Source: Pseudomonadota bacterium (GTDB taxonomy: Bacteria > Pseudomonadota > Gammaproteobacteria > Steroidobacterales > MnTg04). From it: a stretch of 64,000 bases of DNA. A program made the translations under genes and the position numbers. Of the stretch, positions 24,896 to 34,151 are shown one piece after another. How positions within the stretch are numbered: the first letter of the stretch is position 1; each line of letters starts with the position of its first letter. The stretch lies in NCBI GenBank assembly GCA_022560735.1, contig JADFSO010000001.1, positions 1 through 64,000 of the forward strand, read 5' to 3'. The notes below the pieces were generated by a model, which did not search any database, had not been told where the DNA came from, and was given only the letters and a program-made list of their open reading frames with translations.

Positions 24896-26968
24896 TTATT
24901 TTTTTGCCGGGATGATCTGATCGATGGGCAACGGTCGGCTGATTGCATATCCCTGCGCAAAGTCCAGTTTTAATTTTTGCAGTTTCTTGATGACCTTTTC
25001 CGACTCCACATGCTCGGCAATCGTTTTCTTCTTCATGGCATGACTGATTTCGTTGATCGACTTGACCATCTGCCAGTCTATTTCATCGTCTCCCATACTG
25101 CGGACAAAGACCCCATCGATCTTGACATAGTCAACGGCGAGGTTTTTCAAATAGGCGAAGGAAGATATTCCGTTGCCAAAGTTATCGAGCGCAAACTCAC
25201 ATCCCTGGTCCTTCAGTTTGCTGATGAACCGGTTGGTTGCCGAAAGATTTTCCGTGGCGATGTTTTCGGAAATCTCGAAGCACAATTTCCTGCCGGGGAT
25301 GCCGCTTTCGCTGATTTGCCTGGACAAAGATTCGGCAAAACCGGCGTCGGCAATCGAATCGGCCGACAGGTTTATGAAAAACTTGCTGCTGTCATGCATC
25401 AGCAGGTTGTTTTCCGTGAGCCAGGCGAGAGCCTTGATGACAATCCAGCGATCCATGCGGATAGACAGGTTGTAGCGTTCGACGGCCGGGAAGAAAGCGC
25501 CAGGCGGGATTTCCCGGCCATCCTCATCCAGCATCCTGACCAGCAACTCATAGTGGAAAAAATCGGCTCCGTCCGCCAGCGGCCTGATCGGCTGCGCGGC
25601 AAGGTGAAAGCGGTTTTCCTGCAGCGCCGCCTTGACTCTGGTTACCCAGCCGAGTTCGCCAAGCCTTCGCAAAGCACTGGCATCGTCCTCGACGTAAAGA
25701 TGGACCCGGTTTCTTCCTGAATCCTTGGCGCGGTAACAGGCTGCATCGGCAGCGCCCATAACTTCGCTGATACGTCTCCGCTCCGGCGAGATGGGCACGA
25801 CTCCGATGCTGGCGCCGATCGTATGAATCTGACCGCTCCAGGAAAAGCGGAGTTCATCGACCATGGTTCTGAGCCCTTCGGCGACGCGCACCGCGTCCTC
25901 CTCGCCGCAGTCGTGGAGTATCAATGCAAACTCGTCGCCACCCAGTCGACTGAGGGTATCGCCGTGGCGGACCCGGGATTGCAGTTTCTCCGCGACCTGG
26001 CGCAACAATTCGTCGCCCGCAACGTGGCCGCAGTTGTCGTTGATCGCCTTGAAACGATCGAGATCCATATAGCAGATAGCGTGCGGCCCTGGCTGAACGT
26101 GGATGTTATCCAGCAGGCTTTGCAGGCGGCGCTCGAATTCACGCCGGTTGAACACGCCGGTCAAAGGGTCGTGACTCGCTTCATAGGACAGTTGGACAGA
26201 CTGCTCGTGGGTTTCGGTAATATCTGTCAGCGTTCCCTCGAAATAAATCAGCCGGCCTCGTTCATCGGTTTCGGCGCGCGAATTCTCGAGTACGACAATC
26301 TTGCTGCCATCCTTTTTTCTGAGCACCAACTCCGCGTTGCGTATCTTCCCTTCCTCGTCAATCGCCTTGCGCCAGTTGGTCCGGTCTTCGGGATACATGT
26401 ATACATCGCGGGTAATATCCAGCGAGAGCAATTCATCTTCGGCGTCATAGCCCAGCATTCTGACCAGCGCCGGGTTGGCTGAAATAAAGCGGCCTTCAGG
26501 GCTGGTCTGGAAAACACCGGCGACGACGGATTCGAACAATTCCCGATACTTGGTTTCCGATGCCTGCAGTTGCTTGAGCGTATGCGTTCTCTCCGTCGTA
26601 TAACGCAAACTGCGGGTAACCAGGTCCTGGGTCGCCGTTTGCCAGTTGATGTATTCGATGGCGCCCTTGGCGACCGTATTTTCGCCAAGCGCCTCTTCCT
26701 GGTTGCCGACCAGCGTAATCACCGGGATTTTTGCCGACCTGGACTGGAGCATCATGTAAGTTGACAGCCCCTGGCTGTCGGGAAGATTGATATCCAGGAG
26801 CACGACCGTCGGATCATGGTCTGTCAGGCTGTCAAGCGCCTCGTCCAGCGTACCGCTCATTTCAACCCGGTAGCTTTGACCCGCCGGTGTTTCGATCGCA
26901 CCAACCACCAGGTCCTTGATCCTGCGGTTGTCTGTAATCAACAGGACTAGGGACTGTTCTTGCTGCAC
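24896..26968 (-). CDS. Response-regulator/PAS/GGDEF/EAL protein (cyclic-di-GMP turnover)
   Basis: A 690-residue soluble protein. Residues 1-120 form a receiver domain (acidic pocket near D13; phospho-acceptor D59 in VVLLDINLPDSQG). Residues ~135-255 are a PAS domain (YRELFESVVAGVFQTSPEGRFISANPALVRMLGYD). Residues ~265-430 are a GGDEF domain with an intact RLGGDEF site. Residues ~445-690 are an EAL domain in which EAL reads ELL and the DDFG motif reads DNFG, while the other key Glu and Lys residues (FEISE, VKIDG, IAEHV) remain. I infer an active diguanylate cyclase with a weakened or purely binding EAL domain. Start is GTG with AAGGG upstream. No kinase gene is adjacent. Confidence 0.9.
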   Translation of the reverse strand: MQQEQSLVLLITDNRRIKDLVVGAIETPAGQSYRVEMSGTLDEALDSLTDHDPTVVLLDINLPDSQGLSTYMMLQSRSAKIPVITLVGNQEEALGENTVAKGAIEYINWQTATQDLVTRSLRYTTERTHTLKQLQASETKYRELFESVVAGVFQTSPEGRFISANPALVRMLGYDAEDELLSLDITRDVYMYPEDRTNWRKAIDEEGKIRNAELVLRKKDGSKIVVLENSRAETDERGRLIYFEGTLTDITETHEQSVQLSYEASHDPLTGVFNRREFERRLQSLLDNIHVQPGPHAICYMDLDRFKAINDNCGHVAGDELLRQVAEKLQSRVRHGDTLSRLGGDEFALILHDCGEEDAVRVAEGLRTMVDELRFSWSGQIHTIGASIGVVPISPERRRISEVMGAADAACYRAKDSGRNRVHLYVEDDASALRRLGELGWVTRVKAALQENRFHLAAQPIRPLADGADFFHYELLVRMLDEDGREIPPGAFFPAVERYNLSIRMDRWIVIKALAWLTENNLLMHDSSKFFINLSADSIADAGFAESLSRQISESGIPGRKLCFEISENIATENLSATNRFISKLKDQGCEFALDNFGNGISSFAYLKNLAVDYVKIDGVFVRSMGDDEIDWQMVKSINEISHAMKKKTIAEHVESEKVIKKLQKLKLDFAQGYAISRPLPIDQIIPAKK

Positions 26969-27176
26969 TGCACATTATCCCTTTTTAGATCATGCCGATC
27001 GGGTGTACCAGCTTTGAGCATACCGAATTCTCCTGCAAATGCGACCCGATTTCCCCTGTCAAACGAGGGCCCGCATGCATCAGGCACTGGTACGCCACAC
27101 TGCATCCGCCGCCGTCGCCCGCAAGGCGCCGGGTTTACTGCTATGCTTGGATATCTGAGAGCGCAGGACCAAAAAC

Positions 27177-29564
27177 GTGCGCAACGCATTATTGCACGGA
27201 TTTTATTTGGGTGATGTGCTGGTCGAACCGCTCAAAGGGCGGGTGACAGGCAAGGGTCCCCCCCGGCATTTGCCATCCAAGGCATCTGAAGTGTTGCTGC
27301 ATCTGGCCAGCCGGTCGGGTGAGCTGTATACCCGGCAGGAATTGCTCGACAAAGTCTGGGGCGATGGCCACGGCAGCGATGAAGCGCTGGGTCATGCGAT
27401 CAGTGAGTTGCGGCACGCGCTGGATGACCATCCGGACGATCCAAAATATATCCAGACCGTGCCGACCCGTGGATACCGGCTGGTCGTCGATGTCCGGGTG
27501 GCGGACCCGCAGCCGAACGATGCCACCGGCGCTCAGTTACTCGAGATCCCCGGCGCCAGTAGCAACTTTCCCTTGTTCAATTCCTTGTTGCGCAGGGGCG
27601 TGGTCAGGGCGGGGCTGACTTATCTCATCATCGGCTGGTTGTTGCTGCAGGTCGCCGATGTGGTCGTTGACAGGATTCCGTGGCTGCCATTGTGGTCGGC
27701 GACCTTCATGATCTATATGGTGCTCGGCGGGCTTCCCATCGCGCTCGTGCTGGCCTGGTGGCTGGAATTTACCGAAGGTCGCTGGTCCATGGATACGGGG
27801 GCCGGGAAACACCCCGATAAGAAGTCTTTTAGTCAAAGTTACGTCATTTTCCTGGTTTCTCTGGTCATTGCCGGGGCATTGCTTTCCGTTTACCAGTTGT
27901 TTGTCAGGCCTTTGCCGTTCGTGCGATTGCAAGCTGAATTCGAGCTGGCCCCGGTCACCGAGATACCGGTTGAGCCCCACACGATTGCGGTCCTGCCGTT
28001 TTTGAATATCGATGGCAGCGATGACGGGCGCATTTTCAGCGATGGGCTGGCGGAGGACGTGCTCGATCGGCTTGCGCGCGTCCCGGGTCTCAAGGTTTCG
28101 TCACGCGGTGATGCCTGGTCGCTGGCGGCAAATTCCACGTCGAATGAGGTGCGCTCACGGCTAAAGGTCGCACATTACCTGGAAGGCAGTGTCCGCGTGG
28201 TCGGCGATCGGCTGCGGGTGGTCGTCCAGCTGATCGATTCGGAAACCGGGTTTCACCTGGTTTCGAGAAGCTTCGATCGCAGGCTGGACGAATGGTTTGG
28301 CATGCAGGATGAAATTGCACGGTTGACGGTGGCCCACCTGCGCGTAGCCTTGCCTGCGGAAACGCAAGCGCTGTCCGAATCCTTGTCTTACCAAGTGAAT
28401 CTTGACGCCTACGCACTTTACCGGCGCGGCATGGAAGCTTTTTACCGGCCAAAAAGCAGGCAGAGCATCGAAGAAGCCCTGGATTGGTTTGACCGGGCGC
28501 TGGTGGAAGACCCGGAATACGCGGCGGCTTACGCGGGTCTTTGCAAAACCTATACGGCGGGTTACCTGGCGCTCGATGAGTCGGGTTTTATCAACCAGGC
28601 CGAGACAGCCTGTGCCAACGCGCTGGCAGTCAACGCGAATCTGTATGTTGTGTACGAGGCATTGGGAGATCTTTACCGGCAGACCGGAAAGGACGCGGAG
28701 GCGGAATCCAGCTATCGCAAGGCACTGTCTATCAACGAAAACGATGTTCCCGCACTGACTGGGCTGGCCAGGATTTTCGCCCGGACGAAGCGGATAGACA
28801 AAGCGGAAGAGTATTTTCTAAAGGCTATGGATCTGCAGCCGGGGAACTGGTCCAGTTACAATGCCTATGGCGGTTTCCTCTACCGCAACGGCAGATATTC
28901 CGATGCGGCGAGGGAATTCCGGAAAATCGTGTTACTGGATACCAAAAACTCGACTGGCTACACCAACCTGGGTACTGCCCTGATGTTGTCCGGCGATTTT
29001 TACCAGGCGATCGCAGCGTTTACACGGGCCCTCGAGATCAGTCCGCAACGCACAACGTATTCCAACCTCGGGCTGCTGTATTACTACCTGCACCGGTATG
29101 ACGAGGCAGTTGCCACTCACAATGAGGCGGTTCGTATGGCGCCGGACAATCACCTGGTCTGGTCAAATCTGGGCGACGCCTTGTATTTCGAGGAGGGCCA
29201 GGGCAGTGCGACCAGCGCTTTTGCCAAAGCCGAGGAATTGGTCGATCAGCGATTGAGCGTCAATCCCAATGCTCCGTCGGTACTTCTGGGTGCCGCGTGG
29301 ATAAAGACGATGCTGGGCAAGCCAAGTGAAGCGAATGAACTGATCGCCAGGGCTGTGGGTATAACGCCATCCGATCCTTACCTGTATTTCATGAGGGCGC
29401 TGATCAATCTCAGACAGGATCGAACATCCGAGGCGCTGGCAGACCTGGAAACAGCGGCGGCAATGGGCTACCCAGTCAAATTGATTGCTTCCGAGCCCTA
29501 TCTGGAATCATTGCGAAACGAGCCGCGGTTCAAGGCTCTACTCAAAAGCTCGGAGAAAAATTAG
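27177..29564 (+). CDS. Membrane-bound winged-helix/TPR transcriptional regulator (CadC-like)
   Basis: A 795-residue protein. Residues ~5-110 form an OmpR/CadC-type winged helix (SGELYTRQELLDKVWGDGHGSDEALGHAISELRHALDDHPDDPKYIQTVPTRGYRL). Three hydrophobic segments follow (LTYLIIGWLLLQVADVVV, FMIYMVLGGLPIALVLAWWL, YVIFLVSLVIAGALLSVY; ~140-245). A periplasmic part then starts with a TolB-like domain (TIAVLPFLNIDGSDDGRIFSDGLAEDVL...), and an array of TPR repeats runs to the C-terminus. Such proteins sense a periplasmic cue and bind DNA from the membrane. The start is GTG. It is divergent from the cyclic-di-GMP gene and is followed 67 bases later by a small exported protein that may be its partner or target. 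Confidence 0.9.
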   Translation: MRNALLHGFYLGDVLVEPLKGRVTGKGPPRHLPSKASEVLLHLASRSGELYTRQELLDKVWGDGHGSDEALGHAISELRHALDDHPDDPKYIQTVPTRGYRLVVDVRVADPQPNDATGAQLLEIPGASSNFPLFNSLLRRGVVRAGLTYLIIGWLLLQVADVVVDRIPWLPLWSATFMIYMVLGGLPIALVLAWWLEFTEGRWSMDTGAGKHPDKKSFSQSYVIFLVSLVIAGALLSVYQLFVRPLPFVRLQAEFELAPVTEIPVEPHTIAVLPFLNIDGSDDGRIFSDGLAEDVLDRLARVPGLKVSSRGDAWSLAANSTSNEVRSRLKVAHYLEGSVRVVGDRLRVVVQLIDSETGFHLVSRSFDRRLDEWFGMQDEIARLTVAHLRVALPAETQALSESLSYQVNLDAYALYRRGMEAFYRPKSRQSIEEALDWFDRALVEDPEYAAAYAGLCKTYTAGYLALDESGFINQAETACANALAVNANLYVVYEALGDLYRQTGKDAEAESSYRKALSINENDVPALTGLARIFARTKRIDKAEEYFLKAMDLQPGNWSSYNAYGGFLYRNGRYSDAAREFRKIVLLDTKNSTGYTNLGTALMLSGDFYQAIAAFTRALEISPQRTTYSNLGLLYYYLHRYDEAVATHNEAVRMAPDNHLVWSNLGDALYFEEGQGSATSAFAKAEELVDQRLSVNPNAPSVLLGAAWIKTMLGKPSEANELIARAVGITPSDPYLYFMRALINLRQDRTSEALADLETAAAMGYPVKLIASEPYLESLRNEPRFKALLKSSEKN

Positions 29565-29631
29565 TCGTAAAAAAAGAGCGGAGCACAGCCGGACTTACCC
29601 GGATGAACACAAGGACCGCTCAAGGAGGCAT

Positions 29632-30120
29632 ATGATGAATAAAAAAGCCATTCTCACCGTCGGACTGGCGTCCGCCGGAATCGTCGGGCTAGCCCTGATT
29701 GGGTCAGGCGTGATCGAGATTAAAAAAAACGTGATCGAGATCAAAAAGAACGTGATCGAGATCAAAAAGAAACCGAAGAAGGGAACGGAAGTTCGATGTA
29801 TACACGGGTTCGCGACCATCAATATAGAGGCAGAGGCCTTGGAACTGAAGGTCCAACCGGAATCGGTCGATGTACAAAAGGGGTGTAGATTAATACTTCG
29901 AATTGTGCCGCCGCGGAAGACAATGGGTGATGTCACTATTAAGCATGAGGATTCCCCAGTTGGCGCCCCAAGTAGCTGGCTCAACAAAACAAATACCGAC
30001 AGCACAGACCTCATCCTGATCGACGTTCCGGATGATGCCACAGAGGGCATATACAAGTACTCAGTTGCTATTCCTGGCTTCGAAAAACTGGATCCGTATG
30101 CCGAAATAATTCCCGATTAG
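29632..30120 (+). CDS. Small exported/anchored protein with VIEIKKN repeats
   Basis: A 162-residue protein with a strong AAGGAGG ribosome site. An N-terminal hydrophobic segment (AILTVGLASAGIVGLALIGSG) likely anchors it in the inner membrane. Three tandem heptads VIEIKK(N/K) follow, then KPKKG and a beta-rich domain of ~115 residues (FATINIEAEALELKVQPESVDVQKG..., STDLILIDVPDDATEGIYKYSVAIPGF). That domain resembles a cupredoxin-like sandwich, but I see no His-Cys-Met copper set. Its codon use is more AT-rich than its neighbours. Family not recognised; it may be an envelope partner of the regulator encoded upstream. Confidence 0.75.
   Translation: MMNKKAILTVGLASAGIVGLALIGSGVIEIKKNVIEIKKNVIEIKKKPKKGTEVRCIHGFATINIEAEALELKVQPESVDVQKGCRLILRIVPPRKTMGDVTIKHEDSPVGAPSSWLNKTNTDSTDLILIDVPDDATEGIYKYSVAIPGFEKLDPYAEIIPD
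29710..29772 (+). repeat. Three tandem 21-bp repeats
   Basis: Three in-frame copies of a 21-bp unit (GTGATCGAGATYAAAAARAAM) encode VIEIKKN, VIEIKKN and VIEIKKK directly after a membrane anchor. The copies differ at only a few positions, suggesting recent expansion. Copy number could vary by slipped-strand replication without shifting the frame. Confidence 0.95.
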
Positions 30121-30148
30121 AAACCAGGAGTTTCTGAACAGCTGTCGC

Positions 30149-31765
30149 TCAGGCCTCGGCCAGAAAGGAATCGCAGGTGGTGCGTGACTCGTCGGTTTCG
30201 GGAATCGACGAGCAAATGGTTTGCATTTTCGTGTAAATCAGGCGAATGCTTTTGTCGTTCGCGCCATCTGCATTCCACTCGCGGAATTTCGCATCGAGCT
30301 TGCCGAGTCTTTGCCTGGTGCGCTGATAAAAAGCGTTTTCGTGGCCATCGAGTTCATCAAAAACACGAATGGTTTCTTTTTCGATCAGACCGATATCGGC
30401 CGGCACCAGCCTGAGCAGCCCGGTGATGTATTTATACCCCCACTGAAATCGTGTGGCGGAACCGCTCGATTCGTCATAGGCTCGCCGCAGCCAGTCGACT
30501 GCTTCGTCAATATTGCCAGAGCGTTCGGCGAGTTTGGCCAGAAAGGGCATGAAGTAGTATGGCGCATTCGATTTCCCGAGTTCCCGGGTAATCAGTTCAG
30601 TCGCTTTCTCATCCATGCCCGCTGCCGACAGGATATTCCAGGCGGCGTCAATAACCGCCTGGCGCTCATCGGGGCTAATGGCCTGCTGGTCGGCCCAGTC
30701 GATATGATCGGCTATTCTTTGCTGGAATTCGGGCGACAGCGGCTGTTCCGGGCCATCGATCCTGGCCATTCGGAGGCGGCCACGGCTGGTATACAGTCTA
30801 TCCATCAGGGAAACTTTTGGATCGGCGGCGATAATCTTGAGAGCCTGGTCCCACAGACCCAGCAAGGAGGCGCGGCGCGGGCTTTGCGAGGAGGTAAATG
30901 CTCTTGCCATTTCTGCCGACGACGACAGCACGAATTGGAGGTTGACCAGGACCAGTTTCCTGTCCTGAAGAAGTGAGCGAAGTTTTTTCAATGCTTTATT
31001 CTTCAGATTTTCACTGAGCGCAAATGGGTTGTCGTCATCAGCAATCGCCCTGGCAAGCGTGGACAGGTACTCGATGTCGATTCGGCTGCATGTTTCGGTT
31101 AGCGGCGGCGGACAGATTGCAGACAGGTTCTCGAACAGTTTGAGCTTGTTTTTGCCGGCCAGGGCTCTCTCGTTGTCCTGGTCCCAGCTGTAATAAGCCA
31201 GCAGACGGTATTCGTTCTTGTTCAGCGCTGGCCCGCCTCCGGTAACGCGTTCGACGAGTCTGGCCACCGGCTGAATATCGTTGAGGGCCAGGTCCAGTAC
31301 GTTGTTATAACGTTTGCTGCCAATGCCGCCGGGGATACGGGTTATTTCATCGCCTTGCGGCGAGAATACCATCATGGTCGGGTAGCCTTTGACACCGAAT
31401 TCTTCCCCGGTGCGTTGGGCGTTCTCGGTATCGCCATCCAGATAAACCGGGACGAACAACCTGGATTTCGCGATAAATTCACGACCGCTAAAAATTGTGG
31501 CCTTGACCTGGCTGCAATCCGGACACCAGTCCGTACCCCAAAACAAGAACAACGGCTTACCCTCCTTTCTTGCTTTGGCAAATGCCTCCGCAGTGGAACC
31601 TTCGAACCACTGGATTTTATTGGCTGCGATTTGCGCCGAGGAATCGGTTGCCGTGTTTGCCGCACCAACCGGCGCTTCCACATCGTCGCTGCCGCTGCAT
31701 CCGGCCAGAGCCAGCGCCATGATCAGGAACAGGCTCGCTGGCAGTGTCACTTGCTTTGGGATCAT
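30149..31765 (-). CDS. Thioredoxin-like lipoprotein with helical C-terminal domain
   Basis: A 538-residue lipoprotein (signal LFLIMALALAGC, Cys ~23). Residues ~50-170 form a thioredoxin fold with active site DWCPDCSQV and the cis-proline segment KGYPTMMVF. A helical ~360-residue region follows, resembling TPR-like or solenoid repeats (PYYFMPFLAKLAERSGNIDEAVDWLRRAYDE). It is likely a periplasmic disulphide reductase or isomerase. Paired cysteines in the C-terminal part (ICPPPLTETCSR, TICS...TTCDS) could be redox partners. The gene is alone and faces the repeat-tethered protein. Confidence 0.85.
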   Translation of the reverse strand: MIPKQVTLPASLFLIMALALAGCSGSDDVEAPVGAANTATDSSAQIAANKIQWFEGSTAEAFAKARKEGKPLFLFWGTDWCPDCSQVKATIFSGREFIAKSRLFVPVYLDGDTENAQRTGEEFGVKGYPTMMVFSPQGDEITRIPGGIGSKRYNNVLDLALNDIQPVARLVERVTGGGPALNKNEYRLLAYYSWDQDNERALAGKNKLKLFENLSAICPPPLTETCSRIDIEYLSTLARAIADDDNPFALSENLKNKALKKLRSLLQDRKLVLVNLQFVLSSSAEMARAFTSSQSPRRASLLGLWDQALKIIAADPKVSLMDRLYTSRGRLRMARIDGPEQPLSPEFQQRIADHIDWADQQAISPDERQAVIDAAWNILSAAGMDEKATELITRELGKSNAPYYFMPFLAKLAERSGNIDEAVDWLRRAYDESSGSATRFQWGYKYITGLLRLVPADIGLIEKETIRVFDELDGHENAFYQRTRQRLGKLDAKFREWNADGANDKSIRLIYTKMQTICSSIPETDESRTTCDSFLAEA

Positions 31766-32054
31766 TGGCGTATTCCGGCATTCGATGATATTGCAAGCAG
31801 CTTATTGGATTATTTCCGTTTGTAAAGGGCGGATCGACAAGCAATGGATACATACAGGGCTCTCTTGACATGGGCTGGAGGAAAGTCATGCTGGCGGGGG
31901 CGCATTGGCAGCGGGCTGCGTCCTGGCGAAGCATGCAGGCCAGCGGTTTCCAGGTATGCTTGCTCGCCATTGCCCACGCATTGACGGTTTATCGAAGACC
32001 GGTTTGCCGGCGCCGAATCAGCAGGAAGAAAAATCAGTGGCAACAGGAACAGCA

Positions 32055-33212
32055 ATGATTCAATCGCCGACCGGCGTCTTGTTCGCGCTGGTTACCGTGG
32101 CCGCTTTTTTCTTTTACCTGGAAAAAAGCACCGGCTGGAAAGTCTTCAACCTGTTTCCACCGCTGCTTTTCATATATGCCACCCCGGTACTGTTGAACAA
32201 CCTGGGTATCATGCCCGCCGAGTCGGTTGTGTACACCGGTATGCGCGATTTCGGCCTGCCGGTTTTTATCACCCTGATGCTGTTGTCGGTCGATATAGGA
32301 GCCGCGGTACGGGTGATGGGTAAGGGTGTCCTGGTCATGCTGCTCGGTAGCGTAGGGGTGGTCGTCGGTGGTGTGGTTTCTTTTATGGTTGTGCACGGCT
32401 GGCTGGCGGAAGATGCCTGGAAGGGGTGGGGTGCGCTCGCTGGAAGCTGGATAGGCGGCACCGGCAACATGGCGGCCGTGGCCGGCGCGCTGGACACATC
32501 GCCCGAGCAATTGGGTCTGGCGGTTCTCGCCGACAATCTCGTCTATGTAGTCTGGCTGCCAATCTTGCTGGGGTCCAAGGCGTTTGCCGAGCGCTTTAAC
32601 CGCTGGACCAAGGTATCGGACACCCGGGTGGCCGAGATGGAGAAGGCGGCCCTGGAATTGCACAGCAACGACTCGCCGCCGGAAATGCGCGACTACCTGT
32701 TCCTGGCATTTATCGCGTTTGGCGTCACCTGGCTCGCGGCGTGGATCGCGCCGTCGCTACCCGAATTTCCACCGGTATTGTCGACATCGACCTGGAATTT
32801 GCTGCTGGTTACGACTTTTGCGCTGGCCTTGTCCTTTACTCCCGCCAGGGAAATAGCCGGATCGCACAACATCGCGATGGCAATAATTTATATATTCGTC
32901 GCCAGCATGGGTGCGAGAGCATCGATGGAAGGACTCGGGCAAGCGCCGGCGTTTGTCCTCGGAGCCTTTATCTGGATCAGTATCCACGGCGCGTTTTGCC
33001 TGGCGGGCGCGTGGCTGTTCCGGGTCGATGTGCACAGCGCGGCGATTGCCTCGGCGGCAAATATCGGGGGCGCCGCTTCCGCACCAGTCGTTGCTGCATA
33101 TCACAAGGAGAGTCTTGTGCCGGTAGCGATACTGATGGCCCTGATCGGTTATGCGATTGGTAATTACCTGGCTTTGTTGACTGCCCGCCTCGCTTTCTGG
33201 GTCGCCAGTTGA
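32055..33212 (+). CDS. DUF819-family membrane protein
   Basis: A 385-residue integral membrane protein with about ten helices, starting VLFALVTVAAFFFYLEK. It contains MRDFGLPVFITLMLLSVDI, GSWIGGTGNMAAVAGALDTS (the conserved glycine-rich loop) and AAIASAANIGGAASAPVVAAYHKESLVPVAILMALIGYAIGNYLAL. DUF819 proteins are putative carboxylate or amino-acid-like transporters distantly related to the CPA/AT group; no substrate is established. AGGAA precedes the ATG. It lies 9 bases upstream of the rhomboid gene, so co-transcription is likely. The 289 bases before it hold no gene; a TTGACA at about 31862 is the best -35 candidate but lacks a good -10. Confidence 0.87.
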   Translation: MIQSPTGVLFALVTVAAFFFYLEKSTGWKVFNLFPPLLFIYATPVLLNNLGIMPAESVVYTGMRDFGLPVFITLMLLSVDIGAAVRVMGKGVLVMLLGSVGVVVGGVVSFMVVHGWLAEDAWKGWGALAGSWIGGTGNMAAVAGALDTSPEQLGLAVLADNLVYVVWLPILLGSKAFAERFNRWTKVSDTRVAEMEKAALELHSNDSPPEMRDYLFLAFIAFGVTWLAAWIAPSLPEFPPVLSTSTWNLLLVTTFALALSFTPAREIAGSHNIAMAIIYIFVASMGARASMEGLGQAPAFVLGAFIWISIHGAFCLAGAWLFRVDVHSAAIASAANIGGAASAPVVAAYHKESLVPVAILMALIGYAIGNYLALLTARLAFWVAS

Positions 33213-33221
33213 GCGCGGCCG

Positions 33222-34151
33222 ATGAGTTGGCAACAGGAAGACCGGGCCTTGGCCGATGACGGCGACTGGGTCGTGGTATTCGAGTGCCGGTCGCTGGCTG
33301 TCTGCCAGGAACTGGCGCTGGTACTACAGGCGCTGGCTATCGATTGCAAGATATCCGCCGAACCCCGGCACGCGTTGCTGGTGCCCGGACCGGTCGCGAA
33401 CCGGGCGAACGAACAACTCCTTGCCTATCTGAGCGAGATCCGCAAGCCGGTTCCCCAACCCCCGCCGGCGCCAAGACAGTCCAGCGGCATCGCCGGTGTC
33501 GTAGCTTATGTCGCGCTGTTGATCGTGTTTGCATACTGGCAAAGTCACCAGAGTTTCGCTGTAGCCTGGCTGGACAGCGGACGAATGGATTCCACGGCTG
33601 TGTTGTCGGGGCAGTGGTGGCGGAGCGTAACGGCGCTGACGCTGCACCTGGACCTGGCCCACCTGGTTGGGAACCTGGTGTTTGGCGGCGCATTTGGCTA
33701 TTTCGCGGGGCAGCTTTTTGGTACCGGGCTGGCCTGGGCCGGTATTCTGCTTGGCGGTTCGCTCGGGAACTACCTGAATGCCTGGTTGCAAGGGCCGGGT
33801 CATCGCTCGATCGGCGCCTCGACCGCTATATTTGCGGCGCTGGGGTTGTTATCCGCATTCACCTGGAGGCGATGGCGCAGACCCGATGAAAATCTGCTCA
33901 GACGCTGGTCGCCAATATTTGCCGGCATCGCGTTGCTTGCCTATACGGGCGCCGGCGGAGAGCGAACCGACGTGGTGGCTCACCTGACAGGCTTTGTCTG
34001 TGGTCTGGCAATTGGAGTCGCCTATGGTGCGGCGGGAAAGCGAATCCTGCTCTCTGCACCGGCGCAAAGGATATTGGTGATGTTGGTTTTGTTTGTTCTG
34101 ATGCTGAGCTGGATGCTGGCGATTCAGTCGAATTCGGGGCGCCTGATCTGA
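33222..34151 (+). CDS. Rhomboid-family intramembrane serine protease
   Basis: A 309-residue membrane protein. The first ~75 residues are a soluble domain that resembles a ferredoxin-like DUF2007-type fold (VVVFECRSLAVCQELALVLQALAIDCKISAEP). Rhomboid helices follow: HLDLAHLVGNLVFGGAFGYF (helix with the oxyanion Asn), RSIGASTAIFAALG (catalytic Ser in GAST) and TDVVAHLTGFVCGLAIGV (catalytic His). It cleaves membrane segments of other proteins. Its last 28 bases overlap, on the opposite strand, the end of the coiled-coil gene. Substrate unknown. Confidence 0.92.
   Translation: MSWQQEDRALADDGDWVVVFECRSLAVCQELALVLQALAIDCKISAEPRHALLVPGPVANRANEQLLAYLSEIRKPVPQPPPAPRQSSGIAGVVAYVALLIVFAYWQSHQSFAVAWLDSGRMDSTAVLSGQWWRSVTALTLHLDLAHLVGNLVFGGAFGYFAGQLFGTGLAWAGILLGGSLGNYLNAWLQGPGHRSIGASTAIFAALGLLSAFTWRRWRRPDENLLRRWSPIFAGIALLAYTGAGGERTDVVAHLTGFVCGLAIGVAYGAAGKRILLSAPAQRILVMLVLFVLMLSWMLAIQSNSGRLI

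Noticed and set aside
30119..30133. GAAAC-CAGGA-GTTTC hairpin between two convergent genes
   Set aside because: Weak five-base stem without a T-run; I could not support a terminator here.
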